From Erythrobacter sp. (GTDB lineage Bacteria; Pseudomonadota; Alphaproteobacteria; Sphingomonadales; Sphingomonadaceae): 64,000 nucleotides of DNA. Shown here one piece after another: positions 45,168 to 53,918 of the stretch. The notes below the pieces were generated by a model. It was not told the origin of the DNA. It saw only the letters and a program-made list of their open reading frames with translations, and ran no database searches. The stretch lies in the NCBI GenBank assembly GCA_009993605.1, contig JAACTB010000015.1, forward strand, positions 62,001-126,000, read 5' to 3'. Numbering within the stretch: position 1 is the stretch's first letter; each line of letters opens with the position of its first letter. Made by a program: the position numbers and the translations under genes.

Positions 45168-46582
45168 GCGAAAGTCCGTCTCAATTTGGCGACCAGAGCC
45201 GCGTATTTCTTCGGCAGCGATCCGAACACGGTCGGCTCCCACGCGCTGAAGGCGGCGGCCTTCGAAATCTCGCTGCGGGTCGGATAGGCGATGATGGCGC
45301 TGCCGAGAGCGAAAGTGCTGGTCTTGCCGGTGATCGACTGGGCGAGCGGGAGCAACAATTCGCCGGCATGTTCGCCTACCATACTGGCGCCGAGCACTTT
45401 CTTGCCCTTCATCACAAGCTTGAGATGGCCCCGCGAAGCGTCTTCTGCGACCGCGCGCTCGTTCTCGGAAAACTCCTCGCGCACTACCGTGATCGCATCG
45501 CCGTGCTTCTCGCGCGCGTCGCTCTCGGTCATGCCGACCTGGGCGATTTCGGGATCGGTGTAGGTACACCAAGGCAGCGCGGCATAATCCACCTTGGTCG
45601 GCAGGCCGGTCACGATTTCGAGCGCCACATTCGATCCTTCATAGCCCGCGACATGCGTCAGCCTGATCCCGTCGCGGCAATCGCCGATGGCGTAGATCGA
45701 GCGCACGCTGGTGCGGCGCCGCTTGTCGACCGCGAACCCGTTCCTGCCGAGTTCGAGGCCGAGTTCCTCCGCTCCGAAGCCTTCCACGCGCGCTTTGCGC
45801 CCGGTCGCGATCAGCAGATGCGTTCCCTCGACCGCCTCCGCGCCCTCGACCTCCAGCCGGATCGATCCGGCGGCGCCCGACACGGCCTTCGCCTTTCCAT
45901 GGACGAAGCGCACACCCTCTTCGCGCAAGGCCTCCACCATCACCGCCACGCAGTCGGGATCGTCGCGGCCCATGATGGCGTCCGGCTCGATTACCGTCAC
46001 TTCGCTCCCCAACCGGCGAAAGGCCTGCGCCATCTCCATCCCGATATTGCCGCCGCCTACGATGATAAGGTGATCGGGCTGCTCGTCCAACTCGAACAGA
46101 TTCTCGTTGGTGAGATAGGGCACCCCGTCGATCCCCTCGATCGGCGGAACGAAGGGACGCGAGCCGGTTGCAAGGACGATGCGAGGCGCTTGCAACGTCT
46201 GTCCCGCGACTTCGACCGAGTGCTTTCCCGTCAGCCGCGCATGGCCGAGGATGACCTCGCAGCCCATCTCCTCGAACGTCTCGACCGAATCGTGATGCTC
46301 GATATCCGCGATCGCGCGGCGGACCTGACCCATCACGCCACCCCAGTCGATTTCGGGCGGCGCGATCCTGACGCCCATGCTCTCGCTCTTGCGCGCCACC
46401 GCGGCGCGCTTGGCCGCGGCGAGCAGAGCCTTCGACGGCACGCAGCCATTGTTGAGGCATTCGCCGCCCATCTTGTGGCCTTCGATCAGGGCCACCTTCA
46501 ATCCGAACAGCGCGCAGCCGCCCGCCGCGGTCAGCCCGCCGGCGCCGCCGCCGATCACGATTACGTCATGGGTGAATTTCAT
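45164..46582 (-). CDS. Pyridine nucleotide-disulfide oxidoreductase (mercuric-reductase/lipoamide-dehydrogenase-like)
   Basis: 472 aa. FAD-binding GGGAGGLTAA, redox pair Cys42-x4-Cys47 (GGECLNNGC), NAD(P)-binding GGGNIGMEMAQAFRRLGSEVTVIE, second FAD motif SIYAIGDCRD, and a dimerisation domain (TYTDPEIAQVGMTE). The usual C-terminal HxHPT active-site His reads AYPTRSE, so it is unlikely to be a normal lipoamide dehydrogenase. The C-terminal Cys pair of MerA is absent. It may reduce an arsenic or thiol substrate of this cluster. Start ATG 46582. Confidence 0.8.
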   Translation of the reverse strand: MKFTHDVIVIGGGAGGLTAAGGCALFGLKVALIEGHKMGGECLNNGCVPSKALLAAAKRAAVARKSESMGVRIAPPEIDWGGVMGQVRRAIADIEHHDSVETFEEMGCEVILGHARLTGKHSVEVAGQTLQAPRIVLATGSRPFVPPIEGIDGVPYLTNENLFELDEQPDHLIIVGGGNIGMEMAQAFRRLGSEVTVIEPDAIMGRDDPDCVAVMVEALREEGVRFVHGKAKAVSGAAGSIRLEVEGAEAVEGTHLLIATGRKARVEGFGAEELGLELGRNGFAVDKRRRTSVRSIYAIGDCRDGIRLTHVAGYEGSNVALEIVTGLPTKVDYAALPWCTYTDPEIAQVGMTESDAREKHGDAITVVREEFSENERAVAEDASRGHLKLVMKGKKVLGASMVGEHAGELLLPLAQSITGKTSTFALGSAIIAYPTRSEISKAAAFSAWEPTVFGSLPKKYAALVAKLRRTFA

Positions 46583-46655
46583 CGCTTGTCGCCTACCCGA
46601 TAAAGCTGCCAAAGCGAACCGGAACCCGCACAAACGCCAATAAGGGCCGCACACG

Positions 46656-47714
46656 ATGAACCTCGAGAACTCGCAGGACTATTACGGCAAGGTCTTGGCC
46701 GGATCGTCCGACCTCAAGACCGACGCCTGCTGCACGATGGAAGCGCCGCCCGCCGAAATTATGTCGGCGCTGCGCAATGTGCACGAGGAGGTGAAGGCGC
46801 GCTATTACGGCTGCGGCCTCGTCGCGCCTCAGGCGATCGCGGGTTGTCATGTGCTGGATCTGGGTTCGGGCAGTGGGCAGGATGCCTATATCCTGGCCCA
46901 GCTGGTGGGCTCCGAAGGAACGGTGACCGGCGTCGACGCCACGCCCGAACAGCTCGCCGTGGCGCGCGGGCACGAGGACTGGCACCGCCAGCGCTTCGGT
47001 TACGAAACATCGAATGTCCGCTTTCTCGAAGGCGATATCGAGAAACTGGGCGATCTCGACCTGCCGGAAGGGCATTTCGACGTCATCGTCTCGAACTGCG
47101 TGATCAATCTCGTCGCCGACAAGCGCGCCGTGTTCGAAGCGGCGCATCGTCTGCTGAAGCCGGGCGGCGAGCTCTATTTCAGCGACGTCTACAGCGAGCG
47201 CCGCGTGCCCGAACATTTGCGCGACGATCCGGTCCTGCACGGCGAGTGCCTGTCGGGCGCGCTGTATTGGGGCGATTTTCTGGCGCTCGCCAAATCCTCC
47301 GGCTTCCTCGACCCGCGCCTCGTCACCAGCCGCCCGCTCGGCATCGGCGACAAAGCGGTGCAGGAAAAACTCGACGGGATCGCCTTCCATTCGGCGACCT
47401 ACCGCCTGTTCAAGCTCGACGGGCTGGAAAGCCAGTGCGAGGATTACGGGCAGGCCGTGCGCTATCGCGGAACGGTGCCGGGGCAGGAGCGCGTCTTCGA
47501 ACTCGACGGCCATCACCATATCGAAGCGGGTCGGGTGTTCCCGATCTGCGGCAATAGCTGGAAAATGCTCGCCGACACGCGCTTTGCCGAGCATTTCGAC
47601 TTCTTCGGCGATTTCGCGACACATTACGGCGTCTTCCCTGATTGCGGTGTCGCCGTGCCGTTCGGCGCGACCGGAGCTGCATCCGACACGTCCGCACCCG
47701 CAGCCTGTTGCTGA
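46656..47714 (+). CDS. arsM: ArsM-like arsenite methyltransferase
   Basis: 352 aa. It opens with YYG, LKTDACC and ARYYGCG. The SAM motif VLDLGSGSGQDAYIL and SNCVINLV follow. Cys53, Cys148 and Cys198 have the spacing of the three arsenite-binding cysteines of ArsM, and the C-terminus ends CC. It should methylate trivalent arsenic with SAM. It diverges from the flavoprotein gene and overlaps the epimerase gene at its stop. No arsR or arsenite pump lies nearby, so the role may be organoarsenical biosynthesis rather than resistance alone. Confidence 0.85.
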   Translation: MNLENSQDYYGKVLAGSSDLKTDACCTMEAPPAEIMSALRNVHEEVKARYYGCGLVAPQAIAGCHVLDLGSGSGQDAYILAQLVGSEGTVTGVDATPEQLAVARGHEDWHRQRFGYETSNVRFLEGDIEKLGDLDLPEGHFDVIVSNCVINLVADKRAVFEAAHRLLKPGGELYFSDVYSERRVPEHLRDDPVLHGECLSGALYWGDFLALAKSSGFLDPRLVTSRPLGIGDKAVQEKLDGIAFHSATYRLFKLDGLESQCEDYGQAVRYRGTVPGQERVFELDGHHHIEAGRVFPICGNSWKMLADTRFAEHFDFFGDFATHYGVFPDCGVAVPFGATGAASDTSAPAACC

Positions 47715-48724
47715 ACATCCTAGTCACCGGTGCCGCCGGCCTATTGGGCGGCGAAGTCTGCGCGCGCCTTGTGGCGGAGGGGCACCGCGTGACCGGGCTC
47801 GTCCATCGCAACCGCGACATCCGCGCCAATGACGGGTCTCCGGTCGCGATCGAGACGATCCCCGGCGACGTATCCCAGCCGCGCTTCGGCTGGAGCGAGG
47901 CGGACTTCGCGCGGATCGCCGAGGCGCACGACCTCCTGATCCATTGCGCCGCGACCGTCCGCTTCGACCTCACCGAGGAAGACTACCAAGCCGTCAACGT
48001 CGCCGGAACGCGCCATGCGATCGCGCTGGCGCAAGCGGGCGGAATGCAGCTGCTGCACGTCTCCACCGCCTATGTCTGCGGGACGCGCGACGGACCGATC
48101 CGGGAAAGCGACCCGCTCCCCGAAACGGGCTTCGCCAATGGATACGAAGCGAGCAAGGCAGCCGGAGAACGCCTGGTCCGCGCATCCGGCCTCACCTGGG
48201 CGATCGCCCGCCCCTCCATCGTGGTCGGCGCATCCGACACCGGGGCGATCCGCCAGTTCGACACGACCTACGCCGCCTTCAAACTGATCGCCGAAGGGCG
48301 CGTGCGGCATATGCCTGCGCGCTCGGGCGCAAGCCTCGATTTCGTGCCCATCGACCATGTCGCGCGCGGGATCGTCGCCTTGGCCGGGCGGATGGAGGCG
48401 GCAAGGGACGGGACCTTTCACCTCGTTTCCGGCCAGCCTCTCGCGGTCGAGACATTCACCGGCTGCATCGGCGCCTACCCGCATTTTCACGAGCCCGAAC
48501 TCGTCCCGCCCGATCGTTTCGAGCCCGCCATGCTGCCCGCGCTCGAACGGCGCCTCTTCCGGCGGGTGGCGGGCCTCTATGCCAGCTATTTTCAGCGCGA
48601 TCCGCATTTCGACGACGCCGGATTCCGCGCCGCGACCGGCCTCGCCTGCCCCGAGACAGGCCCAGCCTATGTCGCGCGCCTGATCGATTACTGCATTTCG
48701 GCAGGCTTCCTGTCCGAGGGATAA
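47708..48724 (+). CDS. NAD-dependent epimerase/dehydratase family protein
   Basis: 338 aa from TTG 47708, overlapping the arsM stop. Rossmann motif VTGAAGLLGG at the very N-terminus means only TTG 47708 or the adjacent CTG 47711 suit. The extended-SDR pattern continues with HCAATVRFD, STAYVCGTR and YEASKAAGERLV (Tyr-x3-Lys). It may process the sugar or a reduced intermediate in the arsenosugar pathway. The substrate is unknown. Its coupling to arsM is the main functional clue. Confidence 0.78.
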   Translation: MLNILVTGAAGLLGGEVCARLVAEGHRVTGLVHRNRDIRANDGSPVAIETIPGDVSQPRFGWSEADFARIAEAHDLLIHCAATVRFDLTEEDYQAVNVAGTRHAIALAQAGGMQLLHVSTAYVCGTRDGPIRESDPLPETGFANGYEASKAAGERLVRASGLTWAIARPSIVVGASDTGAIRQFDTTYAAFKLIAEGRVRHMPARSGASLDFVPIDHVARGIVALAGRMEAARDGTFHLVSGQPLAVETFTGCIGAYPHFHEPELVPPDRFEPAMLPALERRLFRRVAGLYASYFQRDPHFDDAGFRAATGLACPETGPAYVARLIDYCISAGFLSEG

Positions 48725-48727
48725 GCG

Positions 48728-49450
48728 TCAGCGCACGTCGGGGTAATGCTTCGCCATCCGGTCCCGCAGGCCGAACGCCCAGAGCATCCCGACCTTGAAA
48801 TAAATCCAGTTCGCCTTCCACGGACCCCATTCGGCGATGCGCCGGTCCGACGTCTCGACCCAGCGGGGTACCAGCTTCACGCGTCCCAATCGGGCGAAGC
48901 GGACGCACAGATCGGCTTCCTCCATCACCGTATCGCCCGGCGTGCACCCGCCGATTTTCAGGAAATCGCCGCGGCGGAAGAACATCGCATGATCGCCGAA
49001 CAGGAGGCGCACGCCGCGCACGAACAGATGCGGGCGAGTGAGAAGCGGCGCATACCAGGTCTTCGCGATATTATGCGCGGTGGTCACCCAGCGGGTTGTG
49101 TCCGGCCCGCAAATGCGCGGGGTAAAGCCCGCAAGCGCGACCCGCGCGTCCGCCAGGTTCGCTTCGATCACCGCGACCATATCCCTCGGCGGCAGTGTAT
49201 CGGCGTGCAGCACGCAGACGAGATCGCCGCGCGCTTCGGAGACACCCGCATTGATCTGCCGTGCCCTGCCTTTTTCGGCCGTGATTACGCGCCAGCCCGC
49301 CGCCTCGGCAATGGCGAGCGATTCATCCCCGCTCCCCCCATCGACCATCAGGATGTCGGCAGGGAAGGGATCGAGCATGGCCAGCCTCTCGACCAGCGCG
49401 GGCAAGGCCTTCGCCTCGTCCAGCACGGGGATCACCAGCGCGACGCTCAC
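48728..49450 (-). CDS. TIGR04283-type arsenosugar biosynthesis glycosyltransferase
   Basis: A 240-aa family 2-type glycosyltransferase: VIPVLDEAKALPALVERL, DILMVDGGSGDESLAIA, AEKGRARQINAGVSEARGDLVCVLHADTLPP (DxD-like HAD) and LLFGDHAMFFRRGDF. This is the pattern of the rSAM-associated transferase 2 (TIGR04283). It overlaps the TIGR04282-type gene by 4 bp, the usual pairing. It is convergent with the epimerase gene with 3 bp between. Confidence 0.85.
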   Translation of the reverse strand: MSVALVIPVLDEAKALPALVERLAMLDPFPADILMVDGGSGDESLAIAEAAGWRVITAEKGRARQINAGVSEARGDLVCVLHADTLPPRDMVAVIEANLADARVALAGFTPRICGPDTTRWVTTAHNIAKTWYAPLLTRPHLFVRGVRLLFGDHAMFFRRGDFLKIGGCTPGDTVMEEADLCVRFARLGRVKLVPRWVETSDRRIAEWGPWKANWIYFKVGMLWAFGLRDRMAKHYPDVR

Positions 49451-50037
49451 TCTGAAATGTCCGGGGCGAAATCCGGCCAGCGCGCCAGATCTTCCGGCGT
49501 GTCGATATCGTCAAGCTCGGGCAGGATCGCCGGTCCGATGCCTCGCGCGGCCAGTCGGGCCAGCGTTTCGGCGAAGACCGTGTCGGTGCTCCATGCCATA
49601 TCCGCGAACAGGAACGGCATGGGCCGTGCGAGACCGATCAGATAATAGCCCCCGTCGCTCGCCGGACCGATCACGACATCGCGCTCTCTTAGCTCACGCG
49701 CCACGACGCGGAACAGTTCGGGCGTCACGCCTGGACAATCGCTCCCGATGACGATCGCCGGCGCAGGCACCCGCGCCATCCGCGCGCCGAGATCGCCCTC
49801 ACCCTGTTCGGCGACCAAGACATCGTCCCCGAACAGCTGCCGGAACGCCGCCATTTCGCCCCCGGTCACACGCAATTCGAACGGCACCCCGCTCGCCCGC
49901 ACCTGCGCCACCGTATGATGGAGAAGCCGCGCATAGACCCGCGCCGCGCCCTCCTCCCCCAAAGCCGGAATCAGCCGCGTCTTCGCCTGCCCCGGAACCG
50001 GCAGTCGGGCGAAAATCGATATCGTGGGAGACGCCAT
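49447..50037 (-). CDS. TIGR04282-type (DUF2064) transferase of arsenosugar clusters
   Basis: 196 aa. ISIFARLPVPGQAKTRLIPALGEEGAARVYARLL is the DUF2064 signature, followed by VIGSDCPGVTPEL and GPASDGGYYLIGL, a nucleotidyltransferase/GT-A-like core. Start ATG 50037 chosen over a 14-residue extension. It forms a coupled pair with the TIGR04283-type gene. Confidence 0.85.
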   Translation of the reverse strand: MASPTISIFARLPVPGQAKTRLIPALGEEGAARVYARLLHHTVAQVRASGVPFELRVTGGEMAAFRQLFGDDVLVAEQGEGDLGARMARVPAPAIVIGSDCPGVTPELFRVVARELRERDVVIGPASDGGYYLIGLARPMPFLFADMAWSTDTVFAETLARLAARGIGPAILPELDDIDTPEDLARWPDFAPDISE

Positions 50038-50093
50038 GCCGCAGCGATAGCCGGGCGAGCCGCTTGGCGCAAAGGACATGGAATAGGAAAAAA

Positions 50094-50169
50094 TGGTGAG
50101 CCCTGCTGGGTTCGAACCAGCGACCTACTGATTAAAAGTCAGTTGCTCTACCGACTGAGCTAAGGGCCC
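50094..50169 (-). tRNA. tRNA-Lys (TTT anticodon)
   Basis: On the minus strand the acceptor GGGCCCT pairs with AGGGCTC (one G-T), and the D arm is GCTCAGTCGGTAGAGC. The anticodon stem ACTGA/TCAGT has loop CTTTTAA (anticodon TTT). The T arm has GGTTCGAACCC, with discriminator A and an encoded CCA. Length is 76 nt with CCA. Confidence 0.97.
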
Positions 50170-50180
50170 ACGCGCGCTGT

Positions 50181-50696
50181 TCACGCGATTGGTGTGCGCG
50201 CCCTAGGGAGCGGGCGCGGGGTGGTCAAGCGGGTCGATAGCTGGCGCAGAGTGAGGCCGCTTGACGGATCGCGCCATAGGGGCGCGATTTCGGCTGCCGG
50301 GCCGAGCACGAAGGGGCGGATGCGGAAGGCCGGGTGGGGGATCGCGAGGCGGTCGGAGAGATACGCGCCGCCGCTCCACAGGATCAGGTCGATATCGAGC
50401 GGGCGCGCGCGCCAGCGCTGGCCTCTTCTACGCCGACCGAAGGCGCGCTCGATTGCCTGCATTTCTGTGGCCATGGCCTCTGGCCCGCGATCGCTGGCGA
50501 CGAGAGCCGCCGAATTGGCATAGCGGCGATGCGAGGGGCCGACGGGCGCGCTGGAGACGGTGCGCGAAACCGCGTCGACCGCGATCCCCCTTGTCGCGAT
50601 GTGCTCGATCGCCGCTCGCAGGACGGCGCGCGGGCCGCCGATGCCCGGCACGCGCATGTTCGAGCCCAGCGCGATCAGATAATGCTGCGCGCTCAG
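50181..50696 (-). CDS. folK: HPPK, folate biosynthesis pyrophosphokinase, with probable CTG start
   Basis: 171 aa. YLIALGSN at the N-terminus, SRTVSSAPVGP, RYANSAALV and RPLDIDLILW (catalytic Asp pair) match 2-amino-4-hydroxy-6-hydroxymethyldihydropteridine pyrophosphokinase. The frame has no ATG, GTG or TTG between the amidase stop and the ALGSN strand. A CTG at 50696 gives a CTGA overlap with the upstream stop, like the ATGA junctions elsewhere. ATG 50659 would delete the first strand. The function is firm; the start is inferred. Confidence 0.88.
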   Translation of the reverse strand: MSAQHYLIALGSNMRVPGIGGPRAVLRAAIEHIATRGIAVDAVSRTVSSAPVGPSHRRYANSAALVASDRGPEAMATEMQAIERAFGRRRRGQRWRARPLDIDLILWSGGAYLSDRLAIPHPAFRIRPFVLGPAAEIAPLWRDPSSGLTLRQLSTRLTTPRPLPRARTPIA

Positions 50697-51568
50697 ATAT
50701 CCTCGCAGAGCCGCCCGTAGAGCTGCGGCCTTCGATCGCGGAAGAATCCCATCCCTGCGCGGTGCGTCGCCGCGCGATCGAGGTCGAGCGTCGCGGTCAG
50801 GACGCCGGCCTCCTGCGATCCGTATTCGGCGATGTAATCGCCCCATTCGTCGGTAATGAAGCTGTGGCCGTAAAAGCTCTGGCTGCGGTCCGCCGGGCCT
50901 TCGTGGCCGATGCGGTTGGCGGCGGCGACCGGCATGCAGTTCGACACCGCATGGCCCACCATCGCCCTTCGCCACATCCGGCTGGTGTCGAGATCGGCGT
51001 CATAGGGTTCGGAGCCGATCGCGGTGGGGTAGAGCAGGACCTCCGCGCCCATCAAAGCCATCGCGCGGGCGCATTCGGGATACCACTGATCCCAGCACAC
51101 GCCGACGCCGATGCGCGCCGTCCCATTCTCACAAGCGATATTCCACACCTTGAAGCCGTCGTTCCCAGGGCGGAAATAGTATTTCTCCTCATATCCCGGC
51201 CCATCGGGAATGTGGCTCTTGCGATAAGTGCCCATGATCGCGCCATCGGGGCCGATCATGGCGAGGGTGTTGTAATAATGGTGCCCATCCCGCTCGAAGA
51301 AGCTGGTAGGGATCGCGACCTTGTGGCGCGCGGCGAGCTCTCGCATTGCGGCGACGCTTTCATCCTGTTCCGTCGGACGGGCGCGGGCGAACAGCGCCTC
51401 GTCCTCCTCGCGGCAGAAATAGTCGCCTGCGAACAGTTCGGGCGGCAGGATCAATTGCGCTCCTTCGCCCGCCGCCTGTTCGACCAGTTCGGCGACGGCG
51501 GCGATGTTGTCGGCAGGCTCGGGCCGGGCCAGCGGCAGTTGCAGGACGGACAGGGTCAGCGCTCTCAT
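50693..51568 (-). CDS. aguB: Carbon-nitrogen hydrolase, N-carbamoylputrescine amidase type
   Basis: 291 aa with the nitrilase triad Glu44 (LPPELFAGDYF), Lys117 (YRKSHIPDGPGY) and Cys158 (GVCWDQWYPE). The substrate-side context SHIPDGPGYEEKYYF and DTSRMWRRAMVGHA resembles AguB, which makes putrescine from N-carbamoylputrescine. No agmatine deiminase is in view. It is translationally coupled with folK. Confidence 0.83.
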   Translation of the reverse strand: MRALTLSVLQLPLARPEPADNIAAVAELVEQAAGEGAQLILPPELFAGDYFCREEDEALFARARPTEQDESVAAMRELAARHKVAIPTSFFERDGHHYYNTLAMIGPDGAIMGTYRKSHIPDGPGYEEKYYFRPGNDGFKVWNIACENGTARIGVGVCWDQWYPECARAMALMGAEVLLYPTAIGSEPYDADLDTSRMWRRAMVGHAVSNCMPVAAANRIGHEGPADRSQSFYGHSFITDEWGDYIAEYGSQEAGVLTATLDLDRAATHRAGMGFFRDRRPQLYGRLCEDI

Positions 51569-51578
51569 GCGCGCCGAA

Positions 51579-52346
51579 TTAGGTTTCGCGCAGCGCGAAG
51601 TCCACCTGGATATAGACGTCCGAGCGCGTGGTGCCGACCATCATCGAGGGCGAGCGCTCTTCCGGGCGCGGCATCGCCACCGGCGGCGGAGGCGGCGGCG
51701 CGGCGCTTTGCGTCTGGACCATCATACTGTCCGCCATCGCTTCCGCCCCGCGCAGATAGGTCTGCCCCTGCATGCCGCCCGCATCGCGGATATAGAGCAC
51801 CCGGCTGACCTCCATCCCCGCAGCCTCGGCATAGGCTTCGGCCCTTTTGCGCGCGGCCTTGTAGGCGTCGGCATAAGCGAGATTGGCGGTCGCCTCGGGA
51901 TTGGTCATCGACAGAGAGGGGCCGGAGACGATGTTCGCACCCGCTTCTGTCACGGCCGTCACCGCCTCGCCCGCGCGTGCGGGATTGCGCATGGTCACTT
52001 CGACCACATTGGCGGCCTGATACTGGCCCTTCCGATCGCCGTATTCGATCCGCCTGACAGTGACGGCGCGGGTCTGGATGTCCTTTTCCGCCACGCCGAG
52101 CTCGCGCAGGGCCGCGACGATTTCGACGATCTTTTCCTGATTGGCTTCGCTCGCGGCGCGGGCATTGCCGGCAAAGGTTTCGATTCCGGCCTGGAACTGC
52201 GCCTGATCGGGCCGCGATTCGGCCTGGCCGCTGGCGCTGACGGACAGCAGCGTTTCGCCATGATCGACGCCGCGCGTTTCGTCGGCCCGATCGCCGCAGG
52301 CCGCGAGGCTCAGCGGCGCGGCGACGCAGAATAGCAAATATTTCAT
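51579..52346 (-). CDS. SIMPL (DUF541) domain lipoprotein
   Basis: 255 aa. Lipoprotein-like signal LLFCVAAPLSLAACGD, then the SIMPL core: LLSVSASGQAESRPDQAQFQAGIETFAGNARAASEANQEK, LGVAEKDIQTRAVTVRRIEY and ARKRAEAYAEAAGM. The Pro-rich C-terminal part precedes a final beta strand. The family has no firm biochemical function. Start at ATG 52346; ATG 52352 is possible. Confidence 0.85.
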   Translation of the reverse strand: MKYLLFCVAAPLSLAACGDRADETRGVDHGETLLSVSASGQAESRPDQAQFQAGIETFAGNARAASEANQEKIVEIVAALRELGVAEKDIQTRAVTVRRIEYGDRKGQYQAANVVEVTMRNPARAGEAVTAVTEAGANIVSGPSLSMTNPEATANLAYADAYKAARKRAEAYAEAAGMEVSRVLYIRDAGGMQGQTYLRGAEAMADSMMVQTQSAAPPPPPPVAMPRPEERSPSMMVGTTRSDVYIQVDFALRET

Positions 52347-52417
52347 AAGCAAATCCCCCGATGTGATAGTGTCACACCGAGGGATTGCCCTTCGTTTACT
52401 GAACCTTGGCTGACAGG

Positions 52418-53275
52418 TCAGCGCTTCCTGAACAGCAGCGTCATGCGGTCGCTTTCGCCGATATTCTCGAGTTCCGGCTTCTTGCCGCCCCAGCTCGGCG
52501 GCATCTGCCAGACACCGCCCTCGTGATCGGCAGTGTCCTGCGGATTGGCGTTGATGTCGCTCATGCCGACGAGTTCGAAGCCGTGCGCTTCGACCAGTGC
52601 GATCACGTCTTCCTGCCGCAGATAGCCGTTGGCACCGGTGGTATAATCGCCCGGTGCATCGGATTTGGCGCGGTGCTGGACGATGCCGAGCATCCCGTCC
52701 TCCTTGAGAAGGCCCCGCATCCGCATCAGCTCGGTGTAGAGCACACCGGACCGCATCAAGTTATGCATCTCGCGGAAGACGAGCACGCGATCGACCTGGC
52801 CCTTCAATTCTTCGGGAAGGTCATGCGAAGCGTAAGTCGAGATCGGTGCGCCGGACAAATTCCAGCCGCCCCGCGCCGTTTCGAAATCGCCCGGCAGCTT
52901 GGCGAAGTAATTCGCGAACCGCTCGCCATCGGCAGCGGCAGGGTCGGGAGTCAGCCCGACATAGCGGCCCTCCGCGCCCAGATAGGGCACCAGCACGCGC
53001 GTGTACCAACCGCTGGCGGGCATATAGTCCACCACGGTCATGCCCGGCTTCACTTCGAAGAAATCGAGCGTTTCGAAGGGATGGCGGTACTGGTCGCGGG
53101 CGCGATCCTCGGCCCGGTTCTCCATCGCGAGGGCGCGGGTCAAGGCTGCGTGATGGGCGTGGTCCATCGCCATCGAACCGGCGTGCGAGCCCATATCGTG
53201 ACCGGAATGGTCCTGAGCCATGGCAGGCGTGGCGAAGGCCGCGAGCGCGCAGGCGGAGGAAAACAGGATACGCAT
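52418..53275 (-). CDS. Exported class I methyltransferase-like protein
   Basis: 285 aa. A clear signal peptide (ILFSSACALAAFATPAMAQ) is followed by a His/Asp/Met-rich stretch (DHSGHDMGSHAGSMAMDHAHH). A SAM-methyltransferase-like fold follows: TVVDYMPASGWYTRVLVPYLGAEGRYVGLTPD, VDRVLVFREMHNLM and DGMLGIVQHR. Motif I is degenerate (DYMPASG rather than DxGxGxG). SAM is not expected in the periplasm, so it may bind another ligand or metal. Start ATG 53275; it diverges from msrA with a 101-bp spacer. Confidence 0.78.
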   Translation of the reverse strand: MRILFSSACALAAFATPAMAQDHSGHDMGSHAGSMAMDHAHHAALTRALAMENRAEDRARDQYRHPFETLDFFEVKPGMTVVDYMPASGWYTRVLVPYLGAEGRYVGLTPDPAAADGERFANYFAKLPGDFETARGGWNLSGAPISTYASHDLPEELKGQVDRVLVFREMHNLMRSGVLYTELMRMRGLLKEDGMLGIVQHRAKSDAPGDYTTGANGYLRQEDVIALVEAHGFELVGMSDINANPQDTADHEGGVWQMPPSWGGKKPELENIGESDRMTLLFRKR

Positions 53276-53376
53276 CGAAATCTCTCCCTGATTTATCGCG
53301 CCAGCTTCTGCCCGGTCAGCCTCCCCCTGACAAGCGGGCACACCGTACCTATCTCCCTTTGCGAAGGAGATTACGA

Positions 53377-53916
53377 ATGGCAAAGCAACAGGCGATCATG
53401 GCAGGCGGGTGCTTCTGGTGCACCGAAGCGGTGATGAACGACGTGATCGGCGTGGACGAGGTCGAGAGCGGATATATCGGCGGCGACGTGGCCGACCCGA
53501 CTTACAAGCAGGTGTGCAGCGGCAATACCGGCCATGCCGAGGCGGTGCGGGTGACGTTCGATCCCGACCGGATCGCGCTCGCCGATCTTTACGACGTGTT
53601 CATGGGGACGCACGATCCGAGCCAGCTCAACCGCCAGGGCAACGATGTCGGCACCCAGTATCGCAGCGCAATCTTTCCGCTGGACGACGAACAGCGCAGC
53701 GAAGCCGAAGCCGCGATCGAACGCTGGAACGCCGAGCATGACCAGGATGCGGTGACCACGATCGAAGGGCCAGCCGAATGGTATCCGGCGGAAGATTACC
53801 ATCAGGAATACTGGACTGGCGAAGGCCAGCGCAATCCCTATTGCCAGGCGGTGATTCCGCCCAAGCTGATGAAATTGCGCAAGAGCTTCCAGAAATACCT
53901 CAAGGAAGACGCCTGA
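53377..53916 (+). CDS. msrA: Peptide methionine sulfoxide reductase A
   Basis: 179 aa. Active-site GGCFWCTEA (Cys12, Cys15), SGYIGGDVADPTYKQVCSGNTGHAEAV, GTQYRSAIF and FYPAEDYHQEYW-like segment WYPAEDYHQEYW are diagnostic. It reduces methionine-S-sulfoxide. AAGGAGA precedes ATG 53377. It ends 2 bp from the convergent rRNA methyltransferase gene. Confidence 0.95.
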   Translation: MAKQQAIMAGGCFWCTEAVMNDVIGVDEVESGYIGGDVADPTYKQVCSGNTGHAEAVRVTFDPDRIALADLYDVFMGTHDPSQLNRQGNDVGTQYRSAIFPLDDEQRSEAEAAIERWNAEHDQDAVTTIEGPAEWYPAEDYHQEYWTGEGQRNPYCQAVIPPKLMKLRKSFQKYLKEDA

Positions 53917-53918
53917 GG

